Under the pieces are notes generated by a model, which made no database searches, was not told where the DNA came from, and saw only the letters and a program-made list of their open reading frames with translations. Of a stretch of DNA of 64,000 nucleotides, positions 54,475 to 64,000 are shown piece by piece. Numbering within the stretch: the stretch's first letter is position 1; each line of letters begins with the position of its first letter. The stretch is from Parazoarcus communis (GTDB lineage: Bacteria; Pseudomonadota; Gammaproteobacteria; Burkholderiales; Rhodocyclaceae), in assembly GCF_003111645.1 (NCBI RefSeq), contig NZ_CP022187.1, positions 372,001-436,000 on the forward strand. Direction: 5' to 3'. The translations under genes were made by a program, and so were the position numbers.

Positions 54475-55740
54475 ATGAACTCGGCGCCGTCTCTGCAGGG
54501 GGGCCGGACCTGGCCCTCTTCGATGCGGGCACTGGGTCACCGCAACTACCGCTACTACTTCTTCGGTCAGGCGGTGTCGGTGCTGGGCTCGTGGGTTCAG
54601 CAGGTGGCGCTGTCGTGGCTGATCTACCGCCTGACGGGGTCCGTTGCCCTGCTCGGGGTGACAACCTTCGCGGCGCTGCTGCCCATGCTGCTGGTGGGGC
54701 CGCTCGCGGGTGCGTGGATCGACCGTCGCGACAAGCGGCGTCTACTCATCCTGGTGCAGGGGCTGCTCGGCCTGCAGGCGGCTGCGCTCTCGGTGCTCAC
54801 CGCGATGGACGCAATCGGTCCGAACCTGATCGTGGCCATGTCGGCGACGCTCGGGCTGCTGAACGCGTTTGATGCGCCGCTGCGTCAATCGCAGATCGGG
54901 GTATTCGTCGCCAACCGCGCCGACTTGCCCAATGCGCTGGCGCTCAACGCAATGCTGTTCAACTCCGGTCGCTTTCTCGGGCCACCGCTCGCTGGTCTCG
55001 TGCTCGGTTTGACCTCGGAAGCGGTCTGCTTTGCGATTAACGCGGTGTCGTTTTCGGCGCTCGCCTTTGGCGTCAGTCGCATTCGGGTGCCGGAAGTGCC
55101 GCGCGCGGTGGGTTCGATGAGCCAGGTGTTTCGCGAAGGGTTGAGCTATGTGTGGGCCGAATATCCGGTGCGCATGCTGATTTTCGTGCTGGCAACGGTG
55201 AACCTCACCGCGTCGAGCTATGCCGTGCTGCTGCCGGTGTTTGCCAAGGATGTGTTCGGCGGCGACGCACGCATGCTGGGCTGGCTGTGGGGTGCAGCCG
55301 GGGCGGGGGCGTTTCTGGGAACGGTGTTTCTGGCTACACGCAAACACATGCTCGGCTTGATCAAGGTGGTGCTCGGCGGGGCCTGCATCAGCGCGCTCGG
55401 CTTGCTCGTGTTCTCCCACAACCAGACCTTGCTGATTGCACTGCCTTCGATGGCTGCGGTGGGTTTCGGTATCTCCGTGTGCAACGTGGGTGTGAACATG
55501 CTGCTGCAGAGCATGGCGCCCGATCACCTGCGCGGGCGGGTGGTGTCCTTCTTCAGTTCGACCCGTTTCGGCCTCGACGCCATCGGCGGCCTGCTGGCCG
55601 GTCTGCTCGCGGCGCGCACGGGCGTGCAGATGGCGATGCTGATCGAGGGGGCCGTGCTCGTGCTGTTTTTCATCTGGACGCTGCGAATCTTCGGGCGCTT
55701 GCGCACCGAAGTGAGCCTGCGTGCGGGCGATGGTCATTGA
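54475..55740 (+). CDS. MFS transporter, EntS-like exporter family
   Basis: 421 residues, about 12 membrane segments. MFS_3/EntS-type features: MRALGHRNYRYYFFGQAVSVLGSWVQQVALSWLIYRLTGSVALLGVTTF, PLAGAWIDRRDKRRLLILVQ (motif A), FDAPLRQSQIGVFVANRADLPNALALNAMLFNSGRFLGPPLAG, SMAPDHLRGRVVSFFSSTRFG. Likely exports a small organic compound; substrate unknown. Start ATG 54475; TTG 54469 would add two residues. A hairpin-ended RNA lies upstream. Confidence 0.9.
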   Translation: MNSAPSLQGGRTWPSSMRALGHRNYRYYFFGQAVSVLGSWVQQVALSWLIYRLTGSVALLGVTTFAALLPMLLVGPLAGAWIDRRDKRRLLILVQGLLGLQAAALSVLTAMDAIGPNLIVAMSATLGLLNAFDAPLRQSQIGVFVANRADLPNALALNAMLFNSGRFLGPPLAGLVLGLTSEAVCFAINAVSFSALAFGVSRIRVPEVPRAVGSMSQVFREGLSYVWAEYPVRMLIFVLATVNLTASSYAVLLPVFAKDVFGGDARMLGWLWGAAGAGAFLGTVFLATRKHMLGLIKVVLGGACISALGLLVFSHNQTLLIALPSMAAVGFGISVCNVGVNMLLQSMAPDHLRGRVVSFFSSTRFGLDAIGGLLAGLLAARTGVQMAMLIEGAVLVLFFIWTLRIFGRLRTEVSLRAGDGH

Positions 55741-55809
55741 TGTGCAAGGCAGGCGTGGCAGGGTGTGCTGCGTCTTTCCATCAACCGGTTCAGTTTGCGG
55801 AGTTGCTGC

Positions 55810-56991
55810 ATGAAGTACGGTGAGTTTGATTCGGATGCCCTGATGTTCATCACTCAGCGTCCCGAGATTCTGTTTGAGCGTGGCGAAGGGTCGTGGCTGT
55901 TCGATTCGACCGGCAAGGCCTATCTGGACTTCATTCAGGGCTGGGCGGTGAACTGCCTTGGGCATTCGCCAGTCGAGATTCGCGACGCGCTGGTCGCGCA
56001 ATCGGCAAAACTGATCAACCCCAGTCCGGCCTTCTTCAATGGGCCGATGATTGAACTGGCGGGGATGCTCACGGCGCATTCGACGTTGGACCGGGTGTTC
56101 TTTGCCAACTCGGGCGCCGAGGCCAACGAGGGCGCGATCAAGCTGGCACGCAAATGGGGGCGGCTCAAGCGCAATGGCGCGTGGCAGATCATCACCTTCG
56201 ATCATTCCTTCCACGGCCGCACGCTCGCGACCATGTCGGCGTCGGGCAAGCCGGGCTGGGATACGCTCTACGCGCCGCAGGTGCCGGGCTTCCCCAAGGC
56301 CGAGCTCAATGACCTGGCTTCGGTCGAGACGCTGATCTGCCCCGAAACCGCGGCAGTGATGCTGGAGCCGGTGCAGGGCGAGGGTGGTGTGATTCCGGCT
56401 GATCCGGCCTTCCTCAAAGGTCTGCGCGAGCTGACGGAAAAGCACGGCATCCTGCTGATCGTCGACGAAGTCCAGTCCGGCATGGGGCGCACTGGGCGCC
56501 TGTTTGCGCACCAGCACGCCGGCATTGAGCCCGACATCATGACCCTGGGCAAGGGCATCGGCGGCGGGGTGCCGCTGGCGGCGCTGATGGCGACCGAACC
56601 GGTGAGCTGCTTCGAGCCCGGTGATCAGGGCGGTACCTACAATGGCAACCCGCTGATCAGCGCGGTTGGTGTGGCCGTGATGCGGCGGCTGACGTCAGCC
56701 GGTTTCATGGAGGCGGTGGTCGCGCGCGGAGACTACCTGTCGCGGCGCCTCAATGAACTGTCGCAGGCGCACTCGCTGGGGGGCGAGCGCGGAGTGGGAC
56801 TGCTTCGTGCCCTGGTGCTTGATCGCGATCGCGGTCCGGATCTGGTGAAGGCGGCGCTCCATGCGGCGCCGACCGGGCTGCTGCTCAACGCACCGCGTCC
56901 GAACCTGCTGCGCTTCATGCCTTCGCTGACGGTGTCCGAGGCCGAAATCGATCAGATGATCGAGATGCTCGACGGTTTGCTGAAAGCCTGA
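55810..56991 (+). CDS. argD: Class III aminotransferase, acetylornithine transaminase-like
   Basis: 393 residues. Class III PLP motifs: [99 protein letters not shown] (PLP Lys). Closest in style to acetylornithine/succinylornithine transaminase of arginine synthesis; a 2,4-diaminobutyrate transaminase (DoeD-like) cannot be excluded by sequence. Stands alone with a terminator behind it; symbol is by best resemblance. Confidence 0.85.
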   Translation: MKYGEFDSDALMFITQRPEILFERGEGSWLFDSTGKAYLDFIQGWAVNCLGHSPVEIRDALVAQSAKLINPSPAFFNGPMIELAGMLTAHSTLDRVFFANSGAEANEGAIKLARKWGRLKRNGAWQIITFDHSFHGRTLATMSASGKPGWDTLYAPQVPGFPKAELNDLASVETLICPETAAVMLEPVQGEGGVIPADPAFLKGLRELTEKHGILLIVDEVQSGMGRTGRLFAHQHAGIEPDIMTLGKGIGGGVPLAALMATEPVSCFEPGDQGGTYNGNPLISAVGVAVMRRLTSAGFMEAVVARGDYLSRRLNELSQAHSLGGERGVGLLRALVLDRDRGPDLVKAALHAAPTGLLLNAPRPNLLRFMPSLTVSEAEIDQMIEMLDGLLKA

Positions 56992-57010
56992 TTCAGCGCG
57001 CTCAGCCGAA

Positions 57011-57037
57011 AAAACGCCGGGTCCTGCCCGGCGTTTT
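57011..57037. terminator. Bidirectional terminator between argD and fghA
   Basis: AAAACGCCGGG / CCCGGCGTTTT, 11-bp perfect stem, 5-nt loop, U-tract on both strands; 19 bp after argD stop and 21 bp beyond fghA stop. Confidence 0.88.
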
Positions 57038-57058
57038 CCTGTGCGGACATCCGTGCGG

Positions 57059-57907
57059 TCAGCGCAGCAGTGCGGCGGCGTGGTGACGCAGGTGGTCTTC
57101 GATGAAGCTGGCAATGAAGTAGTAGCTGTGATCGTAGCCGGGCTGCAGTCGAAGGGTGAGCGGGTGGCCTGCGGCGGCGCAGGCTGCGCGCAGGGCTTCG
57201 GGCTTGAGTTGCTCGGCGAGGAATCCATCGGCTTCGCCCTGATCGACCAGGATCGGCAGGCGCTCGCCGGCCGTGGCAATCAGCTCCACTGCATCCCAGG
57301 CTTTCCATTGCGCAGGGTCGGCGCCGAGGTAGCCGGTGAAGGCCTTCTGGCCCCAAGGACAGTCCACCGGGTGGCTGATCGGTGCGAAGGCGGACACCGA
57401 GCGATAACGCCCGGGGTTCTTGAGCGCGCAGATCAGGGCGCCATGTCCACCCATCGAGTGCCCAGCAACACCCCGCACGGCCGTGACAGGCAGGTGCGCC
57501 TCCACCAGCGCCGGCAGTTCGCTCACCACATAGTCGTACATCCGGTAGTGGCGGTCGTAGGGGGCTGCGGTGGCATTCACATAGAAGCCGGCGCCGTGGC
57601 CGAAGTCCCACGCGCCATCCGGGTCGCCCGGTACATCGGCGCCGCGCGGACTGGTGTCGGGGGCGACGATGGCAACGCCCAGTTCGGCTGCAATCCGGTG
57701 CGCGCCGGCCTTCTGCATGAAGTTCTCGTCGCTGCAGGTCAGGCCCGACAGCCAGTACAGCACTGGCACCGGGCCGTGCTCGGCCTGCGGTGGCAGGTAC
57801 ACGGCAAACACCATGTCGCAGCCTAGCGTGGCCGAGGCGTGACGGAAGCGCTTGTGCCAACCGCCGAAGCTGCGGTTGGCACCAATCTGCTCGAGGGCTG
57901 TGCTCAT
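57059..57907 (-). CDS. fghA: S-formylglutathione hydrolase
   Basis: Hydrolyses S-formylglutathione to formate and glutathione. 282 residues, alpha/beta-hydrolase (esterase D type): [57 protein letters not shown], nucleophile [26 protein letters not shown] (Asp) and [22 protein letters not shown] (His). Stop codon of frmA and ATG of this gene are two bases apart, so they form one operon for formaldehyde detoxification. Confidence 0.96.
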   Translation of the reverse strand: MSTALEQIGANRSFGGWHKRFRHASATLGCDMVFAVYLPPQAEHGPVPVLYWLSGLTCSDENFMQKAGAHRIAAELGVAIVAPDTSPRGADVPGDPDGAWDFGHGAGFYVNATAAPYDRHYRMYDYVVSELPALVEAHLPVTAVRGVAGHSMGGHGALICALKNPGRYRSVSAFAPISHPVDCPWGQKAFTGYLGADPAQWKAWDAVELIATAGERLPILVDQGEADGFLAEQLKPEALRAACAAAGHPLTLRLQPGYDHSYYFIASFIEDHLRHHAAALLR

Positions 57908-57909
57908 CG

Positions 57910-59043
<1,134 letters not shown>

Positions 59044-59136
59044 TTAACCCGCTATTGTAGGAAACAGGGCGTCGGGGATAATCCCCATTTTGGCAATTGA
59101 TTGTTGTTCATGGTCAACAATGACCGGAGTGTGTCT

Positions 59137-60039
59137 GTGAGTCGATGGGAGGGGGTGGATGCGTTCGTGGCCGTGGCCGAAGCGGGCCACTTTGCTGCAG
59201 CGGCAGAGCGGCTGGGGGTGTCGACCTCGCACGTGAGCCGTGTCGTGGCGCGACTGGAGGAGCGGCTGCAGACGCGGCTTTTTTACCGCAGCACGCGACG
59301 GGTGAGTCTGACCGAAAGCGGGCATACCTTTCTGCAGCACTGCCGTCGCCTGCAGGACGGTTTCGACGAGGCCCTGCATGCGGTTCAGGATCTCGGCGGC
59401 ACGCCCAAGGGGCTGCTGCGCATGACCTGCGCGCTGACCTATGGCGAGCGCTTCATCGTGCCGCTGGTCAACGACTTCATCGAGCGCTATCCGCAGGTAA
59501 AGGTCGATATTGAGCTGACCAACCGCACGCTGGACATCGTGCAGGAGGGGTTCGATCTGGCGGTTCGGCTTGGGCGTCTGGCCGATTCACGGCTGGTCGC
59601 GACCCGGCTTGCGCCGCGCAGGATGTATCTGTGCGCCGCGCCGTCCTATCTCGAACGCAGAGGCGCGCCGCAGCGGCTGGAGGACATCGCCGACCATGAC
59701 TGCCTGCTTGGCACCTCTGACAACTGGGTGTTCCAGGCGGGCGGTGAAGCGCTGACCATGAAGGTCCGCGGCAACTGGCGCTGCAACAGCGGCGAGGCCG
59801 TGCTTGACGCGGCCTTGCGTGGCTTCGGCCTGTGTCAGCTGCCCGACTACTATGTGCTTTCCCACTTGCAGGACGGGCGCCTGCGGGCCTTGCTGCCCGA
59901 GAATCAGCCGCCGCACACGGCCGTGTGGGCCGTGTTTCCGCAGCAGCGGCATCTGTCGCCCAAGGTGCGCCTGCTGGTGGACTATCTGCGTGATGCACTT
60001 GCAATGCGTCCGGAATACCGTGCGTCGGCGCCGGGTTGA
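59137..60039 (+). CDS. LysR-family transcriptional regulator
   Basis: About 300 residues. Winged helix SRWEGVDAFVAVAEAGHFAAAAERLGVSTSHVSRVVARLEERLQTRLFYRSTRRVSLTE; effector domain from about 90. Start at the GTG 59137 is chosen because GGAG lies seven bases upstream and the length fits the family; ATG 59110 would add nine residues and lacks such a site. Divergent from frmA-fghA, so a formaldehyde or aldehyde signal is plausible but unproven. Confidence 0.88.
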   Translation: MSRWEGVDAFVAVAEAGHFAAAAERLGVSTSHVSRVVARLEERLQTRLFYRSTRRVSLTESGHTFLQHCRRLQDGFDEALHAVQDLGGTPKGLLRMTCALTYGERFIVPLVNDFIERYPQVKVDIELTNRTLDIVQEGFDLAVRLGRLADSRLVATRLAPRRMYLCAAPSYLERRGAPQRLEDIADHDCLLGTSDNWVFQAGGEALTMKVRGNWRCNSGEAVLDAALRGFGLCQLPDYYVLSHLQDGRLRALLPENQPPHTAVWAVFPQQRHLSPKVRLLVDYLRDALAMRPEYRASAPG

Positions 60040-60064
60040 GCAGTGGTCGGGGCCGGTCTGTCAG

Positions 60065-60082
60065 GTTGACGTTTACGTTAAC
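60065..60082. promoter_or_regulatory. LiuR-type imperfect palindrome upstream of the SDR gene
   Basis: GTTGACGTTTACGTTAAC, 60 bp before the SDR start. The dyad GTTRACGTWWACGTYAAC resembles the MerR-family LiuR sites known from branched-chain amino acid and acyl-CoA degradation genes. Confidence 0.4.
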
Positions 60083-60141
60083 TGGAACTATGTTTCGGGG
60101 CTGGATATTCCGGTTCAGGCCGATTAGAGAGGGAGCAGACA

Positions 60142-60909
60142 ATGAAGATCGAGAATGGCGTGTTCGTGGTTACTGGCGGTGGTTCGGGTCTGGGTGCGGC
60201 AACGGCCCGCATGCTGGTCGAGGCGGGTGCCAAGGTGGTGCTGGCCGACGTCAATCGCGAAGCGGGCGATGCGGTGGCAGCGGAACTCGGCGCGGCTGCA
60301 ACTTTCGTGACCACCGACGTGACCGACGAGGCGAGCGCAAAGGCTGCGATCGATCTGGCGGTGTCGGCGTACGGCGGCCTGAACGGCCTGATCAACTGCG
60401 CTGGTGTGGCGCCGGCCGAAAAGGTGGTGGGCCGCGAGGGGCCGCATCGTCTGGAGTCGTTCTCGCGTACGGTTGCCATCAACCTGATCGGTTCGTTCAA
60501 CATGATCCGTCTGGCTGCTGATGTCATGAGCAAGGCCGAGCCCGATGCGGGCGGCGAGCGTGGCGTAATCGTCAGCACCGCCTCGGTGGCTGCATTCGAC
60601 GGTCAGGTGGGGCAGGCCGGTTATGCCGCGTCGAAGGCCGGCGTTGTGGGCATGACCCTGCCGGTGGCCCGCGAACTGTCGCGTTTCGGCATCCGGGTGA
60701 TGACCGTCGCACCGGGCATCATGGAAACGCCGATGCTGATGGGGATGCCGCAGGAGGTGCAGGACTCGCTGGGCAAGATGGTTCCCTTCCCCTCGCGTCT
60801 GGGCAGGCCGGCCGAGTTTGCCAGCCTCGTGCGCCACATCATCGAGAATGCCTATCTCAACGGTGAGGTGATTCGCCTCGACGGCGCCATCCGCATGGCG
60901 GCCAAGTAA
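60142..60909 (+). CDS. SDR of the 3-hydroxyacyl-CoA dehydrogenase type 2 kind
   Basis: 255 residues. NAD loop [77 protein letters not shown], catalytic [39 protein letters not shown] with Tyr-x3-Lys, and the C-terminal [40 protein letters not shown], as in HSD17B10-like enzymes that oxidise 3-hydroxyacyl-CoA, including 2-methyl-3-hydroxybutyryl-CoA of isoleucine degradation. GGGAG precedes the ATG. Confidence 0.88.
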   Translation: MKIENGVFVVTGGGSGLGAATARMLVEAGAKVVLADVNREAGDAVAAELGAAATFVTTDVTDEASAKAAIDLAVSAYGGLNGLINCAGVAPAEKVVGREGPHRLESFSRTVAINLIGSFNMIRLAADVMSKAEPDAGGERGVIVSTASVAAFDGQVGQAGYAASKAGVVGMTLPVARELSRFGIRVMTVAPGIMETPMLMGMPQEVQDSLGKMVPFPSRLGRPAEFASLVRHIIENAYLNGEVIRLDGAIRMAAK

Positions 60910-61074
60910 GCTGCATTGTTGCGCCAGGGCTGGTGCGGCGCCGGAGTTGCGCCAGCCTCAATTCACTTTCCTCTGCGCGAGCGCATTGGTGGAGCAGGGC
61001 AAATGTGCTAAAAGAGCGCTTCTCTTTAGCGTACCCCGGGCTTGCCGGGGCCGTCACCGGCGTTCCCGCTGTTC

Positions 61075-63564
61075 ATGAATTCAGATCAAGCATCTCCCGT
61101 CGCGGTGGAAGAAGATCGCGACTGCTACCATTGCGGCCTGCCGATCCCGCCAGAGACCAGTCACTACGTGCGTATCAACGGCAAGAACCGGCGCATGTGC
61201 TGCATTGGCTGCGAGGCGGTCGCCGAATCCATTGTCGATAACGGTCTGGTCGACTACTACCGTCATCGCGATGCGATGCCCGAGACCCGGCGCGAGGCGA
61301 TGCCCTCGGAGCTGCAGGAGCTCGGCCTGTTCGATCACCCCGAGTTCCAGAAAAGCTTCGTTCGACCCATCGGTGAGCACGAGCGAGAGGCTTCGCTGAT
61401 CCTCGAAGGCATTACCTGCGCGGCCTGCGTCTGGCTCAACGAGCAGCATGTGGCGCACCAGAAAGGGGTGTCGGCGGTCGAGATCAACTACGCCACGCGT
61501 CGTGCGCGAGTGCGCTGGGACGAGCGCGAGATCCATCTTTCCGACATCCTCGCCGCGATCCAGGCGATCGGCTACCGCGCCTATCCCTACGATGCGACAC
61601 GTTCCGAGCAGATCGCCAACAAGGAGCGGCGCTCCATGCTGTGGCGGGTGTTCGTGGCCGGTTTCGGCATGATGCAGGTGATGATGTACGCGCTGCCGGC
61701 CTACATCGCCACCGAAGGCGACATGACGGCGGATATCGATCTGCTGATGCGCTGGGCAAGCCTGCTGCTGACACTCCCGGTGGTGCTCTATTCGGCTGCG
61801 CCATTCTTCCAGCGTGCGCTCAGGGACATCAAGCTGCGCCGCCTCGGGATGGACGTGCCGGTTGCGCTGGGGGTTGGCAGCGCCTTTCTCGCCAGTGTCT
61901 GGGCCACGCTCTCCGATGGGCCGGAGGTGTATTTCGATTCGGTGACGATGTTCGTGTTCTTCCTGCTCGGTGGCCGCTACCTGGAGATGCTGGCGCGACA
62001 GAAGGCGGTGCGCGGGGTCGAGGAACTGGGCAAGGTGCTGCCGGTGTTTGCCGAGCGCTTGCCGGACTGGCCAGCGCCGGCCGCCGAGCGGGTGCCGGTG
62101 TCGCAGTTGGTGCCGGGTGATCGCATCAGGGTGCGCCCGGGCGAAGTGATTCCGGCCGATGGTGTCGTGATCGACGGGCAGGGCGAAGCAAATGAAGCCT
62201 TGCTGACCGGCGAGAGCCGACCGGTATCCAAGCACTTGGGTGATCTCGTCACCGGGGGCAGTATCAACATCTCCAGCCCGCTGGTGGTGAAGGTGGAGCA
62301 CGTGGGCGACGAAACCCGCCTTGCCGCCATCTGTCGCCTGATGGAGCGGGCAGCGATCGAAAAACCTGCGATCGCCGCCCAGTCTGACCGGGTTGCGGTG
62401 TATTTCATCGTCACCCTGCTCGTGCTCGCGGGAGCGACCGGCGTGGCGTGGTATTTCATCGATCCGCAGCGCGCGCTGTGGGTGTTTGTTTCCGTGCTGG
62501 TGGTGGCCTGTCCGTGTGCGCTATCGCTTGCGACCCCGACCGCACTGACAGTGGCAACCGATTCCATGGCACGAATGGGGGTGCTGGTGACCCGAGGGCA
62601 TGCGATTGAGACGCTTGCCCGCGCCAACCATTATCTGTTCGACAAGACCGGTACGCTCACCCAGGGCAAGATGAGTCTGGAGGAGGTCGTTCCGCTGTCG
62701 TCCATGTCGACGCTCGAGCTCTGTGCGCTCGGTGCGGCGCTGGAGCAGGGGTCTGAGCACCCGATCGCGGCCGGCGTACGCGATGGCGCAGCCGAGGCCG
62801 TGTTGCCGGCGGTCAGCGACGTTGTGGCGATAACGGGGCAGGGGCTTTCCGGCCGGTACGCGCAGGGCGAAGCGTGGATCGGACGCCCTGATTACGTTGC
62901 CGGTTGTCTCGGCTTGCCCGTGCCTGCTGCACTCGATGGGCTTGAGCAGAAGGGCGGTACTGTCATTGCACTGGGGGGGAGCAGCGGCTGGCTGGGCCTT
63001 TTCCGCCTCGCCGATGTTCCGCGTGCAGAGGCCGCAACACTGACCCGCAAGCTCAACGACGCGCACGTTCCGATGACCGTACTGTCTGGCGATGCACCTC
63101 AGGTGGTCCGCGCGGTGGCGCATGATCTCGAGATTGGCGAGGCGCATGGCGGCATGACGCCGCAGGACAAGCAGGCCTTCATTGCCGACCTGCAGTCGCG
63201 CCCGGGTGTGGTCGTGGCCATGGTGGGTGACGGCGTCAATGATGCGCCGGTGCTGGCACAGGCGCACGTCTCGGTGGCGATGGGCGGGGGGACCGATCTG
63301 GCCCGCAACCAGGCGGACATCGTGCTGTTGAGCGAAAATCTGGCCGATCTCGGCGAGGGCGCCGATCTTGCACGCCGCACGCTGAGCATCATCCGTCAGA
63401 ACCTGTGGTGGTCGTTCGCGTACAACTTCACCTCTGTTCCACTGGCCATGGCCGGACTGGTGACGCCGTGGATGGCGGGCATCGGCATGGCTGGCAGCTC
63501 GCTGCTCGTGGTACTCAACGCATTGCGGCTGCAGCGACGGCCGCACAAGAGCAAAGGCAGGTAA
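61075..63564 (+). CDS. ccoI: cbb3 oxidase copper P-type ATPase
   Basis: Loads copper needed to assemble the cbb3-type terminal oxidase; inner membrane. 829 residues: N-terminal Cys-rich domain DCYHCGLPIPPETSHYV...CCIGCEAVAESIVDNGLVDYY, HMA domain with ITCAACVWLNEQH, eight membrane segments, VPGDRIRVRPGEVIPADG, TGES, transmembrane metal site VACPCALSLATPTAL, phosphorylation site DKTGT, MVGDGVNDAPVLAQA. The N-terminal domain separates FixI/CcoI from CopA. ATG 61075 is used; ccoS follows after two bases. Confidence 0.95.
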   Translation: MNSDQASPVAVEEDRDCYHCGLPIPPETSHYVRINGKNRRMCCIGCEAVAESIVDNGLVDYYRHRDAMPETRREAMPSELQELGLFDHPEFQKSFVRPIGEHEREASLILEGITCAACVWLNEQHVAHQKGVSAVEINYATRRARVRWDEREIHLSDILAAIQAIGYRAYPYDATRSEQIANKERRSMLWRVFVAGFGMMQVMMYALPAYIATEGDMTADIDLLMRWASLLLTLPVVLYSAAPFFQRALRDIKLRRLGMDVPVALGVGSAFLASVWATLSDGPEVYFDSVTMFVFFLLGGRYLEMLARQKAVRGVEELGKVLPVFAERLPDWPAPAAERVPVSQLVPGDRIRVRPGEVIPADGVVIDGQGEANEALLTGESRPVSKHLGDLVTGGSINISSPLVVKVEHVGDETRLAAICRLMERAAIEKPAIAAQSDRVAVYFIVTLLVLAGATGVAWYFIDPQRALWVFVSVLVVACPCALSLATPTALTVATDSMARMGVLVTRGHAIETLARANHYLFDKTGTLTQGKMSLEEVVPLSSMSTLELCALGAALEQGSEHPIAAGVRDGAAEAVLPAVSDVVAITGQGLSGRYAQGEAWIGRPDYVAGCLGLPVPAALDGLEQKGGTVIALGGSSGWLGLFRLADVPRAEAATLTRKLNDAHVPMTVLSGDAPQVVRAVAHDLEIGEAHGGMTPQDKQAFIADLQSRPGVVVAMVGDGVNDAPVLAQAHVSVAMGGGTDLARNQADIVLLSENLADLGEGADLARRTLSIIRQNLWWSFAYNFTSVPLAMAGLVTPWMAGIGMAGSSLLVVLNALRLQRRPHKSKGR

Positions 63565-63566
63565 GC

Positions 63567-63800
63567 GTGGAAAGTCTCTACATCCTGATTCCGCTGTCGG
63601 TGGTGCTGGTCTTTGTCATCGGCATGCTGTTCTGGTGGTCTCTGCGCAACGGACAGTACGACGATCTTGAAGGGCCGGCCTATCGACTCCTGATGGACGA
63701 CAAGGACGAACTTCCTGATGAGCGTTGCAATGCAGCAACTGAGGGACAGACCCGCACTGATGGCAAGATCGAAAAAACCGACAGCAATCAGGGGCATTAA
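63567..63800 (+). CDS. ccoS: cbb3 oxidase assembly protein CcoS
   Basis: 77 residues with a GTG start two bases after the ccoI stop. MESLYILIPLSVVLVFVIGMLFWWSLRNGQYDDLEGPAYRLLMDDKDE is the CcoS/FixS consensus: one membrane segment then NGQYDDLEGPAxxIL-like stretch. The tail (about 49-77) is hydrophilic and longer than average. Needed for cofactor insertion into the catalytic subunit. cbb3 structural genes probably lie to the right, outside the window. Confidence 0.95.
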   Translation: MESLYILIPLSVVLVFVIGMLFWWSLRNGQYDDLEGPAYRLLMDDKDELPDERCNAATEGQTRTDGKIEKTDSNQGH

Positions 63801-63811
63801 GCGTTACCCGT

Positions 63812-63852
63812 TTGATCTAGGTCAACGGACGCTTTGAGGCAGTAGGCATAAT
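63812..63852 (+). promoter_or_regulatory. FNR/Anr-type promoter
   Basis: TTGATCTAGGTCAA (63812-63825) matches TTGAT-N4-ATCAA at 9 of 10 positions. A -10 hexamer CATAAT follows at 63847-63852. With transcription starting at 63860 the box centre lies at -41.5, the class II activation position. Confidence 0.75.
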
Positions 63853-63859
63853 GCCGACA

Positions 63860-63960
63860 TGGTTTTCGGATGTGCGCAGTGACGAACTGCGGTGATCTGA
63901 AAGGGTATTTTTGTCTCTCTGTTGGGGTTGGGGGTGCGTTCAAGACGCACCCTTTTTTTT
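63860..63960 (+). ncRNA. Candidate anaerobically induced small RNA
   Basis: About 100 nt from the FNR-type promoter to a perfect terminator. A 5' hairpin CGCAGT / ACTGCG with 5-nt loop (63875-63891), then a U/C-rich unpaired part (about 63903-63922, TATTTTTGTCTCTCTG), then terminator GGGTGCGT / ACGCACCC with eight T. This is the layout of Hfq-dependent sRNAs such as FnrS or AniS, but sequence similarity to those was not recognised. An attenuated leader of the gene to the right is the alternative. Confidence 0.55.
63932..63960 (+). terminator. Terminator of the candidate sRNA
   Basis: 8-bp perfect stem GGGTGCGT / ACGCACCC with TCAAG loop followed by eight consecutive T. Confidence 0.9.
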
Positions 63961-64000
63961 CGCCTGTACCCGATCGGTGCGCAGTATTCTGCCGTATACC

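Noticed and set aside
54742..56517. 591-codon minus-strand open frame
   Set aside because: Antisense to the MFS and aminotransferase genes, with no ribosome-binding site or known motif.

Overview
This 64 kb window is high-GC betaproteobacterial chromosome. Gene content points to the Rhodocyclales (Thauera/Azoarcus-type organisms): an AceE-type pyruvate dehydrogenase E1 with an LpdA carrying its own lipoyl domain, a TRAP-linked ectoine catabolic locus, a polyhydroxyalkanoate depolymerase, and cbb3-oxidase assembly genes with an FNR-type site. The taxonomic call is an inference from gene families, not from a marker gene. No phage, IS element, CRISPR array or plasmid gene was seen.

Layout. 1-5850: aceE (cut by the left edge), lpdA and a cystathionine gamma-synthase-family PLP enzyme. 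5897-16967: ectoine/hydroxyectoine uptake and degradation (doeB, two tandem doeA copies, eutC, the MocR regulator enuR, eutB, eutA, TRAP dctM/dctQ, and dctP read divergently). 17126-17412: two identical tRNA-Met genes, each followed by a terminator. 17485-21727: two divergent L,D-transpeptidases of different families and a secreted PHA depolymerase. 21801-28389: malate synthase, a TauE-like permease, a LysR regulator, and a glyoxylate/glycerate operon (hyi, DUF3830, glycerate 2-kinase, GlcG-like). 29706-39759: a full urate-to-glyoxylate pathway (puuD, uraH, uraD, allantoin racemase, puuE, alc, allA, NCS1 permease, GntR regulator), in which the allA-alc pair occurs twice as a 1,555-bp direct repeat. 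40183-49648: mixed housekeeping genes, a degenerate HD-GYP protein, tRNA-Thr(CGT), and a tandem glycine riboswitch ahead of a TRIC/UPF0126 protein. 49913-54013: a DUF1326/DUF2182 pair, two FlgO-like lipoproteins, a cytochrome c with an unusual 5' end, and a His-tailed small protein. 54183-60909: a candidate structured RNA, an MFS exporter, a class III aminotransferase, glutathione-dependent formaldehyde oxidation (fghA, frmA), a LysR regulator and an SDR. 61075-63960: ccoI, ccoS and a candidate FNR-activated small RNA.

How the parts fit. Two nitrogen-rich solutes, ectoine and purines, are taken up and broken down here. The purine branch ends in glyoxylate plus urea; glyoxylate can enter the TCA cycle through malate synthase or, via tartronate semialdehyde and hydroxypyruvate (hyi), reach glycerate and glycerate kinase. 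Glyoxylate carboligase (gcl) and urease are not in the window. The ectoine branch yields diaminobutyrate, but the usual DoeD/DoeC enzymes that take it to aspartate are not next to it.

The most interesting signals are non-coding: an FNR-type box centred 41.5 bp upstream of the predicted start of a roughly 100-nt RNA ending in a perfect terminator (63812-63960); a second promoter-RNA-terminator unit at 54183-54320; and a shared motif in the ectoine promoters that could be the EnuR operator.
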